From IMG/VR virus record IMGVR_UViG_3300023223_000240, positions 1-39,130 of that record: a stretch of DNA of 39,130 bases. One strand, written 5' to 3'. This DNA is from a virus. Shown one piece after another: positions 19,626-26,838 of the stretch. A program made the position numbers and the translations under genes. Numbering within the stretch: the first letter of the stretch is position 1; every line of letters begins with the position of its first letter. The notes beneath the pieces are model-generated. The model worked only from the letters and a program-made list of their open reading frames with translations, was not told the origin of the DNA and made no database searches.

Positions 19626-19981
19626 ATAAACTTATAAAAGCACCGTGGAGACACGATGATGAATTTAGAGCTATTAATATTTTTGATGCAGAGAACCGAA
19701 TTATAGCAATATTGCAATGTGGTTTAGGTGATGCTGTCGTAGGCGATGACGGAAAGGAAACCTGCCAAGGATTATCACATATTGGCGTTAAGGCTAACGC
19801 AGAACTAATCTGTAAAGCAGTCAATAACCATGATGCCATGCTAGAGGCTTTGAAGGCTGCTAAGTCTGAATTTGATGATGTTCTACATAATATTGAAAAA
19901 GGCAAAGTCCATTTTGATGGTGACGACTTCCACGAACGCTTGAATAAAATCAATGAGGCAATCGCAAAGGCCGCAGAATGA
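19622..19981 (+). CDS. Conserved phage hypothetical protein, 119 aa
   Basis: The N-terminal half has an APWRH...  DAENRIIAILQCG pattern and the middle ANAELICKAVNNHDAMLEAL, both common in small phage proteins. The C-terminus is a long helix. Function is unknown. It overlaps the RuvC-like gene by 4 bp. Confidence 0.65.
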   Translation: MNKLIKAPWRHDDEFRAINIFDAENRIIAILQCGLGDAVVGDDGKETCQGLSHIGVKANAELICKAVNNHDAMLEALKAAKSEFDDVLHNIEKGKVHFDGDDFHERLNKINEAIAKAAE

Positions 19982-20442
19982 TTATCGGTGTAGACCCTGG
20001 AATCACTGGTGCGATATGCTTACTAGATGGTCCTGACATTATAACATTAGTAGATATGCCTACCAAGAAAATAGTTGTAGGTAAAAAAAACCGTAACACT
20101 ATTGATCTTGTGGAACTGAAAAAGATTGTTAGGAAACTAGATGCTCCAACAGCTTATGTGGAAAAAGTGCAATCATTCCCTCAAAACGGCGGAGTGGCAA
20201 ACTTTAACTTTGGTATGGCCTATGGTCAAATATTAGGCGCACTGGCTATGCTTGGATGTAGGATTGAGTATGTGACACCACAAAAGTGGAAGAAGGCAGT
20301 GGGAGTTACCTCTGACAAGCAAACCTCTATTAATGCTTTTCACCAGATATTCCCTGATTGTGAGGATTTAGTTTATTTAAAAAAACACGATGGAAGGGCG
20401 GAGGCTGCGCTTATCGCATATTATGGTTTAAAACAATATTAA
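19978..20442 (+). CDS. RuvC-like Holliday junction resolvase, 154 aa
   Basis: The RNase H-fold landmarks are in place: GVDPGITGAI (residues 4-13) with Asp6, AYVEKVQSFPQNG (59-71) with Glu62, the RuvC-like PQKWKKAVGV, and KHDGRAEAALIAYYG (136-150) with Asp138 and Glu142. Such phage enzymes cut branched DNA made by replication and recombination before packaging. Length matches phage RuvC-like proteins. It works naturally with the ERF and HNH-type proteins of the leftward operon. Confidence 0.85.
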   Translation: MIIGVDPGITGAICLLDGPDIITLVDMPTKKIVVGKKNRNTIDLVELKKIVRKLDAPTAYVEKVQSFPQNGGVANFNFGMAYGQILGALAMLGCRIEYVTPQKWKKAVGVTSDKQTSINAFHQIFPDCEDLVYLKKHDGRAEAALIAYYGLKQY

Positions 20443-20452
20443 GGAGAGAACA

Positions 20453-20725
20453 ATGATGACAGACGAAGTCGACATAAAAGCTTTAGCTAACCTTAAAGGG
20501 TTTGGAGAAGCTGGGAAAGTTATTCGTGAAAAGATTGATCCTTATTGGGGGCTTGGTGTTAAAACTGAAACATATAAAATAACCATTACTGAAACAATAC
20601 ATGAGCATCATGAAATTACCGTTGTTGCTATGTCAGAAGCCGAAGCAGAAGAAAAAGCTTTGAAGCAATGTTGCGCGAGTGGTGATATGGAAGTAGTTGA
20701 CATAGAGATTTTAGAGGACGAATAA
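20453..20725 (+). CDS. Hypothetical protein, 90 aa
   Basis: GGAGAGAAC precedes the ATG; a second ATG follows at once (20456). The second half is a beta-strand/helix module with VVAMSEAEAEEKALKQCCAS, similar to small domains that tag or modify amide-bearing proteins, but no family is certain. Acidic overall. Confidence 0.55.
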   Translation: MMTDEVDIKALANLKGFGEAGKVIREKIDPYWGLGVKTETYKITITETIHEHHEITVVAMSEAEAEEKALKQCCASGDMEVVDIEILEDE

Positions 20726-20726
20726 A

Positions 20727-20951
20727 ATGATTGAATTCAACGAACAGGCTTTTATTAATTGGGCTAATTACGGGGTAAAGGGCAGTAAAGAGCAATATGC
20801 TGATTATCAACCTTCCCAAGTTCCTAGAGTGGCGCATTTAGTCCGTGACTTAGTTGATAAAGGTTGCATTACCACTGTAAGTAGGAAGTATCCTGATGGC
20901 AGCGGTAAGGATAAAAATGCTAAATGGAAGGCATGGGCAATTAAATGTTAA
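20727..20951 (+). CDS. Hypothetical protein, 74 aa
   Basis: Starts one base after the preceding stop. RVAHLVRDLVDKGCI resembles the core of the 19016 protein. The C-terminus has SRKYPDGSGKDKNAKWKAWA. No family. It overlaps the following gene by 7 bp. Confidence 0.55.
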   Translation: MIEFNEQAFINWANYGVKGSKEQYADYQPSQVPRVAHLVRDLVDKGCITTVSRKYPDGSGKDKNAKWKAWAIKC

Positions 20952-21151
20952 AACCCTTACCAGAAAGACGCGCAATCTTGGATGTGGATAACTTTATTGA
21001 ACAGAAGAAAAAAGAGGGTCTAACATCACACCAAGTTCTTGACGCACTGTATGTGGACGTTGACGGTTGGGAGATTGTTCGTAACGCCTTGATAGGCTAT
21101 CACATTGTTGAAAAGTTTGGGGATAACTATGAAAAACCTACCCAAGATTAA
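20945..21151 (+). CDS. Hypothetical protein, 68 aa
   Basis: A short helical protein (VDNFIEQKKKEGLTSHQVLD then ALYVDVDGWEIVRNALIGYH). Its end overlaps the start of the replication-type gene by 23 bp. No family recognised. Confidence 0.55.
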   Translation: MLKPLPERRAILDVDNFIEQKKKEGLTSHQVLDALYVDVDGWEIVRNALIGYHIVEKFGDNYEKPTQD

Positions 21152-21743
21152 AGGAAATATACCGCTGACAATAAACTTTGCTTTAGAACATGCAGGGTTA
21201 TTAATTAATGAGGTTGAGGCGGTTAAGTTCAACGAAATGCTCGTCAGTGTGTTTAATGCTGGTAAGAATGGTATTGTTGATCCTGATTTAGCCGCCAACT
21301 TTGAGGAATTTTACAAGTTGTATCCCCGTAAAATGTCCCCCAAAGCCGCACTCAAAGCATACAGGACCGCTATGAAAGAGGTCAACCATGAGACTATCAT
21401 GAAAGGATTACGGGCGCAACTCCCTGATTTAATGATTAAGTATAACACGGATAAGTCATGGGTAAAGCATCCTGAATTCTGGTTGAGTAAGGGTTGTTGG
21501 GCAGATGAAACAACAGATAAAGCCGCCCCTAATGATTTCATGACTGATGAGGAGATATTCAGTACAGAATGTGGTCAGAGAGCCTTAAAGAGGGGGTTTG
21601 GGTACGCTTTAAAGTGTTTTGTGGCCCAACATGGCAGATTACCCGATAAGGACGAAGGCAAAGCTATTGTGGATAAGCCGCTTAACAACAGTAAATTCAT
21701 GAAAGCTGAGAGTAAGAAATTAAATCATTATTTGAAGGATTAG
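21129..21743 (+). CDS. Replication-type protein (phage O/loader-like C-terminal domain), 204 aa
   Basis: I use the ATG at 21129; an upstream TTG-type start at 21105 is unlikely. FEEFYKLYPRKMSPKAALKA (about residues 58-77) and WVKHPEFWLSKGCWAD (about 108-123) form a domain typical of the C-terminal part of phage replication-initiator or helicase-loader proteins (FW..YP.K..K..A......KHP..WL....W). It sits in the early operon, but I see no DnaB or polymerase gene nearby, so the phage probably borrows the host machinery. Confidence 0.6.
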   Translation: MKNLPKIKGNIPLTINFALEHAGLLINEVEAVKFNEMLVSVFNAGKNGIVDPDLAANFEEFYKLYPRKMSPKAALKAYRTAMKEVNHETIMKGLRAQLPDLMIKYNTDKSWVKHPEFWLSKGCWADETTDKAAPNDFMTDEEIFSTECGQRALKRGFGYALKCFVAQHGRLPDKDEGKAIVDKPLNNSKFMKAESKKLNHYLKD

Positions 21744-21746
21744 ATT

Positions 21747-22076
21747 ATGCAGATTAAAGACATGACAAGAAAACAATTTGAATCTTTACCTAATCGTGAG
21801 TGGGATGAGGATATAGGATTATTTAATAGTTTTGTTATTTTGCCCACAAGACGCAAACATTGTAGTGGTTATGGAATTATGGACTTTGTGGCTTGTAGAG
21901 GGATGAAGCCTGTTTGCCGTTTGTCTGGTTGCACCGATGATTTAAATTTAATTAAAGGCAATAGGTGGAACATGGACATGCTTTTTAAAAGCAAGCTATT
22001 ACATATTTGGTGCAGAAATAAAATGAAATGCGATGAAGCTTTATCATCAATGGATATTGAGCAAATTAAAGATTAA
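21747..22076 (+). CDS. Conserved phage hypothetical protein, 109 aa
   Basis: Contains FESLPNREWDEDIG, then VILPTRRKHCSGYGIMDFVA and CRLSGCTDDLNLI, a pattern repeated in many tailed phages (LP.R.W......, ILPT....SGY..MDF.A, C.LSGC.D). Three conserved cysteines suggest a structural metal. No known function. Confidence 0.65.
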   Translation: MQIKDMTRKQFESLPNREWDEDIGLFNSFVILPTRRKHCSGYGIMDFVACRGMKPVCRLSGCTDDLNLIKGNRWNMDMLFKSKLLHIWCRNKMKCDEALSSMDIEQIKD

Positions 22077-22094
22077 CACTAGAAAGGATGAGTT

Positions 22095-22343
22095 ATGAAT
22101 ATGACAGAGAAAGTATCTAAGGCTATATGTAATGCATTAGGGGATGATTGGGACAATGCCCCTGATGAGAGCAGTAATGCTAATCTCTCTAAACAGGAAT
22201 ATAAAGAGTTTGCACAAGCAGCTATTAAAGCCATGAAAGAGCCTAGCGTCCAAATGATGAACGCAGGACATGCAGCCAAAGAAGATGGTGGTAATATGCG
22301 CTCTATTTGGAAAATGATGATATATAAAGCATTGGAGGAATGA
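22095..22343 (+). CDS. Small conserved phage protein, 82 aa
   Basis: The family pattern is KVSKAICNALGDDWDN, then EFAQAAIKAMKEPSVQMMNA and a final IWKMMIYKALEE. This is one of the very common helical proteins of phage accessory regions, function unknown. AAAGGATG lies upstream. Confidence 0.7.
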   Translation: MNMTEKVSKAICNALGDDWDNAPDESSNANLSKQEYKEFAQAAIKAMKEPSVQMMNAGHAAKEDGGNMRSIWKMMIYKALEE

Positions 22344-22346
22344 GTT

Positions 22347-22607
22347 ATGAGCACCTACACCAAAATGGATGAAACTAGAGAAAAGATTTATGAGTATCTT
22401 CAATATGACGGTAGTGATGAATTTACACAATTATGTGAAGCCCTTTGTAATTTAGTTTCTCACACCAGTGTTGCCAGTGACGAGTTTACTGAGGCTTTGT
22501 TAAAAGAATTGGATGAGTGTCTTAAAGTATATCAAGAAAACACTGAGATAGTAGAAACCGAAGAAACCACCACCATTAAAACAAAGACTGTGGAGTGGAT
22601 ATTATGA
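22347..22607 (+). CDS. Small acidic protein, 86 aa
   Basis: An N-terminal helical domain (TREKIYEYLQYDGSDEFTQL) is followed by a second helix and an acidic/Thr-rich tail (TEIVETEETTTIKTKTVEWI). No family. ATGA overlap with the following gene. Confidence 0.55.
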   Translation: MSTYTKMDETREKIYEYLQYDGSDEFTQLCEALCNLVSHTSVASDEFTEALLKELDECLKVYQENTEIVETEETTTIKTKTVEWIL

Positions 22608-23029
22608 CTAAAATCATGGTAGTTGACACGCCTGAACAACGGCTTACTGAGAGACTTAGAAGGTCACTCGATGATATTCACAGTAAACGCCTCTATGAGA
22701 TGTTAGGCTATGATGTTCTTGGCACTAGCGCAGTCCCAGCACCACAAGAACCTATAACGTGGGAGAAGCTGGAAGAAACTGTAAAAGAATTAGGAAAACC
22801 ACTTGAGTATGAACCGTTTCCTTGGCCTATGGAGATTAAAATGGATAAGCCGGATCAACCGATAAGATCACCATTTATTGCGTATGGTTATAAAGTAATG
22901 GTGAAACCAGTTTCTAATCCAAGAATACCTTATTCAAGGCACAGGTCTAAGCGAATCTATAAAAAGCTATTAAAAAGGTTTGGCCCTCAATGGTCACATC
23001 TTCCTTTCATGATAAATGCAACAGCATAA
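22604..23029 (+). CDS. Hypothetical basic protein, 141 aa
   Basis: I take the ATG at 22604 in an ATGA overlap. The N-terminal 40 residues form helices, the middle is proline-rich (EYEPFPWPMEIKMDKPDQPI) and the end is very basic with RHRSKRIYKKLLKRFGPQW. Proline plus basic ends are common in phage structural or nucleic-acid-binding proteins; no family is recognised. It is the last gene before the 506-bp gap. Confidence 0.55.
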   Translation: MTKIMVVDTPEQRLTERLRRSLDDIHSKRLYEMLGYDVLGTSAVPAPQEPITWEKLEETVKELGKPLEYEPFPWPMEIKMDKPDQPIRSPFIAYGYKVMVKPVSNPRIPYSRHRSKRIYKKLLKRFGPQWSHLPFMINATA

Positions 23030-23037
23030 AATAATAT

Positions 23038-23066
23038 TTGACTTAGCTATATCGTGAGAGTATATT
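23038..23066 (+). promoter_or_regulatory. Strong sigma70-type promoter
   Basis: TTGACT at 23038-23043, a 17-bp spacer and TATATT at 23061-23066, with the start expected near 23073. The first gene downstream starts at 23536, leaving a leader of about 460 nt. Confidence 0.65.
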
Positions 23067-23097
23067 ACACATAAGGGCGTAAAAAGCTTTGGTTTGA

Positions 23098-23313
23098 TCA
23101 CCATTGTCGCTCGCTACCCAGACAGGGCCGCCCCTTTTCTTCCTTTTTAATCTGGGCAATAGTCTGGGTTAAATGCAAAATTATATCACACATAAACAGA
23201 AACGCCTTCTCCCCATTAAATTGGTGTGCATGGGCTTTTTTGCGTGTGGTCCGTTTCTTGGTAGGGTTAGCGGTCAAAAATCCACCATCGTTAAGCGAAA
23301 CAATAAAACGCAC
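23098..23313 (-). CDS. Possible small antisense gene, GTG start, 71 aa
   Basis: The product begins MRFIVSLNDGGFLTANPTKK; a pattern of the type 'FIV....GG.LTANP' occurs at the start of small phage proteins. The rest is basic with an apolar middle. It lies opposite the leader RNA, lacks a clear ribosome site and starts with GTG, so it may be an accident of the RNA sequence on the other strand. If real, it would be the only - strand gene between 18.6 and 39.1 kb. Confidence 0.35.
   Translation of the reverse strand: MRFIVSLNDGGFLTANPTKKRTTRKKAHAHQFNGEKAFLFMCDIILHLTQTIAQIKKEEKGRPCLGSERQW
23212..23241 (+). terminator. Weak candidate terminator in the leader
   Basis: CCCAT (23212-23216) pairs with ATGGG (23230-23234), with a 13-nt loop, followed after one C by six T (23236-23241). 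If used, the promoter at 23038 would give a short RNA of about 170 nt. The stem is weak and overlaps the possible - strand gene. Confidence 0.3.
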
Positions 23314-23334
23314 AAAATTCTAAGCAATGGTTTA

Positions 23335-23490
23335 CCTTTCCATCTTAGACCTATGGTAACATAGTAAAGTCTCACATAGTTCTTGTGGGATAAACTCCAC
23401 GGGAAAGGATACGGACTATAAACAGTATTCGGGGAATATGAGTACCTGCCAGAGATGGTTCCGTTAGTTACGGAGATGGTTGTTTACCAT
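23335..23490 (+). ncRNA. Densely structured RNA region (six helices)
   Basis: Perfect short helices follow one another. P1 CCTTTCC 23335-23341 with GGAAAGG 23402-23408 encloses P2 (AGAC+CTATG 23347-23355 with CATAG 23360-23364 and GTCT 23369-23372, GTAA loop) and P3 (GTGG 23385-23388 with CCAC 23397-23400), as a three-way junction. P4 is TATTC/GAATA (23426-23438), P5 TCCGT/ACGGA (23460-23474), and P6 ATGGT/ACCAT (23476-23490). No long reading frame covers it. It sits in the leader before the gene at 23536 and is a riboswitch-like, processing or independent RNA candidate; no known class is recognised. Confidence 0.5.
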
Positions 23491-23535
23491 AGGGGAAAAG
23501 GGAGAGGTGTGACTGAAACATGAAAGGACGATAAG

Positions 23536-23769
23536 ATGACAGTATCATTAGGACAAACAAATTTAAAGATTGTGCATTATTTGGCAGATAAGCATCCAGA
23601 GTTTATTTCACCTACAGAAATTGGGGTGGAAGTTGGAGGCAAAACCAAATCAGGTTTGACACGGCACAGTGCTTGGGCATCCCCGAAGCTTAAGAAGTTA
23701 GTACGTTGGGGATATGTTGTCAGAAATTCGCGCGGACACTATAAATTCTTACACCGTGAAGATATTTAA
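23536..23769 (+). CDS. Winged-helix-like DNA-binding protein, 77 aa
   Basis: AAAGGACG precedes the ATG. LKIVHYLADKHPEFISPTEI, then GLTRHSAWASPKLKKLVRWG and YVVRNSRGHYKF resemble a small winged helix: helix, helix-turn-helix, then a beta wing. It is the first gene after the structured leader and the start of a short regulatory operon. Family not certain. Confidence 0.55.
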   Translation: MTVSLGQTNLKIVHYLADKHPEFISPTEIGVEVGGKTKSGLTRHSAWASPKLKKLVRWGYVVRNSRGHYKFLHREDI

Positions 23770-23809
23770 CGGGTGGGACAACTGTAATTAGGGATACAAA
23801 GGAAACAAG

Positions 23810-23995
23810 ATGTACATTATAAATAGTAGAGATGGAATTCGCACAGAAGTTAAAGCAAGTTATATTAGTTTAGAAGAAGGATTTGTTGTGTTTAAGGACA
23901 AGGATAATTCTGTAATTCTATGCGCGAATTTAAATGATATTCATTCAATCGTCAGTAATGACAAAAAAACTCACATTAAAACCCTTAATAACTAA
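23810..23995 (+). CDS. Small protein of unknown function, 61 aa
   Basis: Beta-rich (MYIINSRDGIRTEVKASYIS then LEEGFVVFKDKDNSVILCAN) with a short helical end. AAGGAAACAAG precedes the ATG. No family. Confidence 0.55.
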   Translation: MYIINSRDGIRTEVKASYISLEEGFVVFKDKDNSVILCANLNDIHSIVSNDKKTHIKTLNN

Positions 23996-24005
23996 GGATA
24001 AAAGA

Positions 24006-24224
24006 ATGTATGATTTTATTGGTGAGTGTGAAAAAGAAATACAGAAGATAAAAGTTGATATGCTTGTGCGCGGTATAAATGTTGATAGTCCCCCGAAGAT
24101 GTACGGCGGGTGTATGGTTTCTCGTGGCTACCAAGAACAATTTCAAAATATGCGGTTTCAGGCCATGGAAAGAACGGTAGAACACCACGCTATCGAGACT
24201 TTAAATAAACATAACGACATATAA
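24006..24224 (+). CDS. Small protein of unknown function, 72 aa
   Basis: I take the ATG at 24006 after AAGGATAAAAGA; an in-frame extension to 23934 would run inside the previous gene. MYDFIGECEKEIQKIKVDML then GCMVSRGYQEQFQNM is helical, with two cysteines. No family recognised. Confidence 0.55.
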   Translation: MYDFIGECEKEIQKIKVDMLVRGINVDSPPKMYGGCMVSRGYQEQFQNMRFQAMERTVEHHAIETLNKHNDI

Positions 24225-24234
24225 AGGAACTAAG

Positions 24235-24570
24235 ATGACACCAAAGCAAAAACAATTATTTGATTATCTTTCATTTGAGATTGAATCAACAGGAATTTGC
24301 CCAAGCTTTGAGGAAATGATGCGAGCAATGGGCTTACACTCAAAGTCTGGTGTGCATAGATTGGTTAATGCTTTGAAGAAACAGGGCTTGATTGATTTCC
24401 TACCCAGAATGTCCAGAACCATAACAATAGTAAAACCCGACGAGATTAAGCCGGACAAGATAATTGAGATTTTAAAGGCCTTACAAGAGGATATATCAAG
24501 ATTGAGCGGTAAGTGTACGAATTTAGAGGAAAAGTTAATCAGGGCTGGAATTTGCCCATTTGAAGGATAG
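24235..24570 (+). CDS. LexA-type DNA-binding domain protein, 111 aa
   Basis: The first 65 residues follow the LexA N-terminal winged helix: MTPKQKQLFDYLSFEIESTG, CPSFEEMMRAMGLHSKSGVH, RLVNALKKQGLI, then R.ITIV. LexA has a self-cleaving peptidase after this domain. Here that part is absent and replaced by a 40-aa helical tail (IIEILKALQEDISRLSGKCT), so it cannot autocleave. It is likely a repressor or competitor at LexA-like operators. Confidence 0.75.
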   Translation: MTPKQKQLFDYLSFEIESTGICPSFEEMMRAMGLHSKSGVHRLVNALKKQGLIDFLPRMSRTITIVKPDEIKPDKIIEILKALQEDISRLSGKCTNLEEKLIRAGICPFEG

Positions 24571-24574
24571 AAGA

Positions 24575-24826
24575 ATGAATGTAGGACAATTACAAAACTT
24601 AAAACAGCAAGTTCAGAAAGCTTTAGATCAAGCTGTTTATATCACAGAAATAAGAGATAGAGTTAGTAAGGGGGCGGCATGGAGTGTTTCATGGGACAAG
24701 GGCGGCGGACAAGCTAAATACATTCTTTCACCTGACCAGAAGGACATGATTGAAGAAACTATGATAAAAGACATGGAAGACGAGCTTAAAATAAGTATGG
24801 ATGGTATTAAAAAATGCACACAATAG
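24575..24826 (+). CDS. Small helical protein, 83 aa
   Basis: ATG at 24575; an upstream TTG (24560) is not preferred. MNVGQLQNLKQQVQKALDQA is a helix, then a short GG-rich turn (SWDKGGGQAKYILSPDQKDM) and a final helix. No family. It overlaps the next gene by 13 bp. Confidence 0.55.
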   Translation: MNVGQLQNLKQQVQKALDQAVYITEIRDRVSKGAAWSVSWDKGGGQAKYILSPDQKDMIEETMIKDMEDELKISMDGIKKCTQ

Positions 24827-25026
24827 AAGAAGCTAAGAAGTTATGGTGTCCACATAATCAAGCTAACTGTGTGGCTGATAAATGTTTTCACTGGCGATGG
24901 CGCGTAGACCAGAAAGAAAGAGATTATAAACGACGTGTTTCTGGTGGTGTAGAGCATATTCAACAAAGTAAATATAGGTCGCCTGATGGATTTTGCGCTT
25001 TAGAAGCATTGGAGGAACAGACATGA
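24814..25026 (+). CDS. Small cysteine-containing protein, 70 aa
   Basis: EEAKKLWCPHNQANCVADKC followed by FHWRWR resembles small phage proteins with 'EA..LWCP.......C....C..WRW', where the cysteines probably bind a metal. ATGA overlap into the next gene. Confidence 0.6.
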   Translation: MHTIEEAKKLWCPHNQANCVADKCFHWRWRVDQKERDYKRRVSGGVEHIQQSKYRSPDGFCALEALEEQT

Positions 25027-25178
25027 ACCGTGAAGAAGCAAACAACATCATTAATACAAAATCTGTCTCTAGTCCTGAGTACAAAGAGGCACAAAGGTTT
25101 TTTAATTATGAAGCCCGAAAAATAACTGATGAGGCTGCGTTAAATTTAAATAGTTACCTAAAAACAACACGTTTATGA
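25023..25178 (+). CDS. Small helical protein, 51 aa
   Basis: ATG at 25023 in an ATGA overlap with GGAGGAAC upstream. MNREEANNIINTKSVSSPEY then KEAQRFFNYEARKITDEAAL is helical. Last gene before the late promoter region. No family. Confidence 0.55.
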   Translation: MNREEANNIINTKSVSSPEYKEAQRFFNYEARKITDEAALNLNSYLKTTRL

Positions 25179-25205
25179 ATTATTTGTTAAATATACCACA
25201 ATCAA

Positions 25206-25233
25206 TTGCACTAAAGTAAATATACTATATATT
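25206..25233 (+). promoter_or_regulatory. Candidate late promoter
   Basis: TTGCAC at 25206-25211, a 16-bp spacer and TATATT at 25228-25233, in the 143-bp gap before the first virion gene (25322). The leader of about 80 nt is untranslated. Confidence 0.5.
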
Positions 25234-25321
25234 CCTTATATGGGAGGTCTTGAGTTGTTTATTGGACAAGGCCCCCATCTTACCATCAAACACTCTTGGC
25301 TTTCCGTAACAGGAGAGTTTT

Positions 25322-25591
25322 ATGGCAGATGATGATTTTTATACAGTGACCAATGTGTGGACGGCTGTTGAGGCGAATGGCGCAGATATAACAAATGGTA
25401 CTTTCTCAGTTTTTTCCTTTTCAAACAAACAAGTAGGCTTTATAAAAGACACAATCGCCCCAACTGTTGAAAATGGTGTTGCTTTTATGGATGCTCCCAA
25501 AGATTCATTAAAATATACATTAGGTGCATCAGAATTTCTTTTTGCAAAATCTAATACAGGCACTGTTAAAATCGGGGTTATACCAGCATGA
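25322..25591 (+). CDS. Small virion-type protein, 89 aa
   Basis: Beta-rich and Thr/Ala/Asn-rich (ADITNGTFSVFSFSNKQVGF then KYTLGASEFLFAKSNTGTVK), with the look of a tail accessory protein. GGAGAG lies before the ATG. The stop overlaps the next gene's start, linking it to a tail-type protein. The specific role is not known. Confidence 0.55.
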   Translation: MADDDFYTVTNVWTAVEANGADITNGTFSVFSFSNKQVGFIKDTIAPTVENGVAFMDAPKDSLKYTLGASEFLFAKSNTGTVKIGVIPA

Positions 25592-26838
25592 CCTCAAGTG
25601 ATTTCACAGACACCAATGGTACAGACCCAACTATAACAACCGGATCAGAGGGCGATCTTGTACAACTTGATGCTTCTGGAAAACTTGTACCTGCGGGTGC
25701 AACTGCTGATCCTGTCACGGGTGAGATTACTTTTGACAATGCGATTGAAGTCCCTAGCGGATCTGTGCGAGTTGGTGAAGTTTTAGAGTTGTCAGAAGGT
25801 GTTACTGATTTAGTTTTAGCGGATTTGGTCAATCAAAAATTTGGGTTTGCTGTCAATGCACCTTTTGATGACGCAATCGGAACCTCGCAACCGTTTTTTA
25901 ATAAGTTTGGACCTTCTCAAACCGTAACGCCCCAACCAATTGACACGGAAGTTATTATCACTAATCCGCTAAACTTCTCCCTAACTGGAACAGTTGTACT
26001 CCCTGACGTTAGATTAATTGATAAAGTTGTTATCAAGATGAACGGCCCCGTCACTAATTTTTCGGCAAAAATAACTGATAATGCTACAGGGTTGGCTTTG
26101 CGATACATACCGAGTAAGAAGGCTTTTAATAGTGGCGTTGGTGGGTTAAATTTGGGTGCTGGAACAAATACATTTTTCTTAGCGGCTAAGGGTACTGATA
26201 CTGCTAATAATCATTTTCTCGGGATCGTCCCGGCTCTTATTGAAAACGGTCAACAACTAGACCTTACTTTCAAAGCTGATACCATGGATATTTTGGGCAA
26301 TGTATCCGGTGACCCATTCTTTGAAGCGGAAGTGCATGATGGTCCCCCTACGGAATTGTTAAGCGAGGTTAACGATAGTTTCGACGCAAATGATGCTATT
26401 TATCCGTCTAGTAATCCCGCCGTAGCGAACTCTAGGAACGGTCATCCTATCATTGCTTTTGATGATACGGTTGCTGAAAATGTACTATTTAATTCATCAA
26501 TGGCCGCCAGTTATAATGGTAAAGACATTATTATTGATATCGATTGGGTTGCTGAAACTGCGACTACGGGCGGCGTAACATGGGGTATTGAATTTGAACG
26601 TAATGCACCGGGCGGTACTGACATTGATTCAGATTCATTTGCAGCACAACAAACCTCAACCAGTACAACTAACGGAACATCTGGAATTATCACACGAACA
26701 ACTATCACATTGACTCAAGCAGAAGCAGACGCAATAGAAGCTCTTGACCCGTATAGAATGAGGGTACAAAGGGTTGTTAGTGATGTGGGTGATGATATGA
26801 TTGGGGATGCTGAGGTTTTGAGGGTAGGGGTCAAGTAA
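25588..26838 (+). CDS. Tail-type structural protein, 416 aa
   Basis: The opening 80 residues are a Thr/Gly/Asp-rich region as at the start of phage fibre proteins. The last 120 residues (FEAEVHDGPP, then IIIDIDWVAETATTGGVTWG, DIDSDSFAA and YRMRVQRVVSDVGDDMIGDA) make up a beta domain I recognise from many phage tail proteins: 'W..E..R....  DIDSDSFA....  TSGI...  ..R.D...DD..GDAE....V'. It probably decorates the tail or binds cells. It overlaps the LamG-like gene by one base. Confidence 0.7.
   Translation: MTSSDFTDTNGTDPTITTGSEGDLVQLDASGKLVPAGATADPVTGEITFDNAIEVPSGSVRVGEVLELSEGVTDLVLADLVNQKFGFAVNAPFDDAIGTSQPFFNKFGPSQTVTPQPIDTEVIITNPLNFSLTGTVVLPDVRLIDKVVIKMNGPVTNFSAKITDNATGLALRYIPSKKAFNSGVGGLNLGAGTNTFFLAAKGTDTANNHFLGIVPALIENGQQLDLTFKADTMDILGNVSGDPFFEAEVHDGPPTELLSEVNDSFDANDAIYPSSNPAVANSRNGHPIIAFDDTVAENVLFNSSMAASYNGKDIIIDIDWVAETATTGGVTWGIEFERNAPGGTDIDSDSFAAQQTSTSTTNGTSGIITRTTITLTQAEADAIEALDPYRMRVQRVVSDVGDDMIGDAEVLRVGVK

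Noticed and set aside
23173-23364. + strand open frame of 63 codons in the 506-bp gap
   Set aside because: No ribosome site, unusual composition, and it ends inside the structured RNA region; more likely chance in an RNA leader.
23335-23490. Group I intron
   Set aside because: I looked for the conserved P, Q, R and S core elements and split coding flanks; neither is convincing, and the flanking genes are intact.
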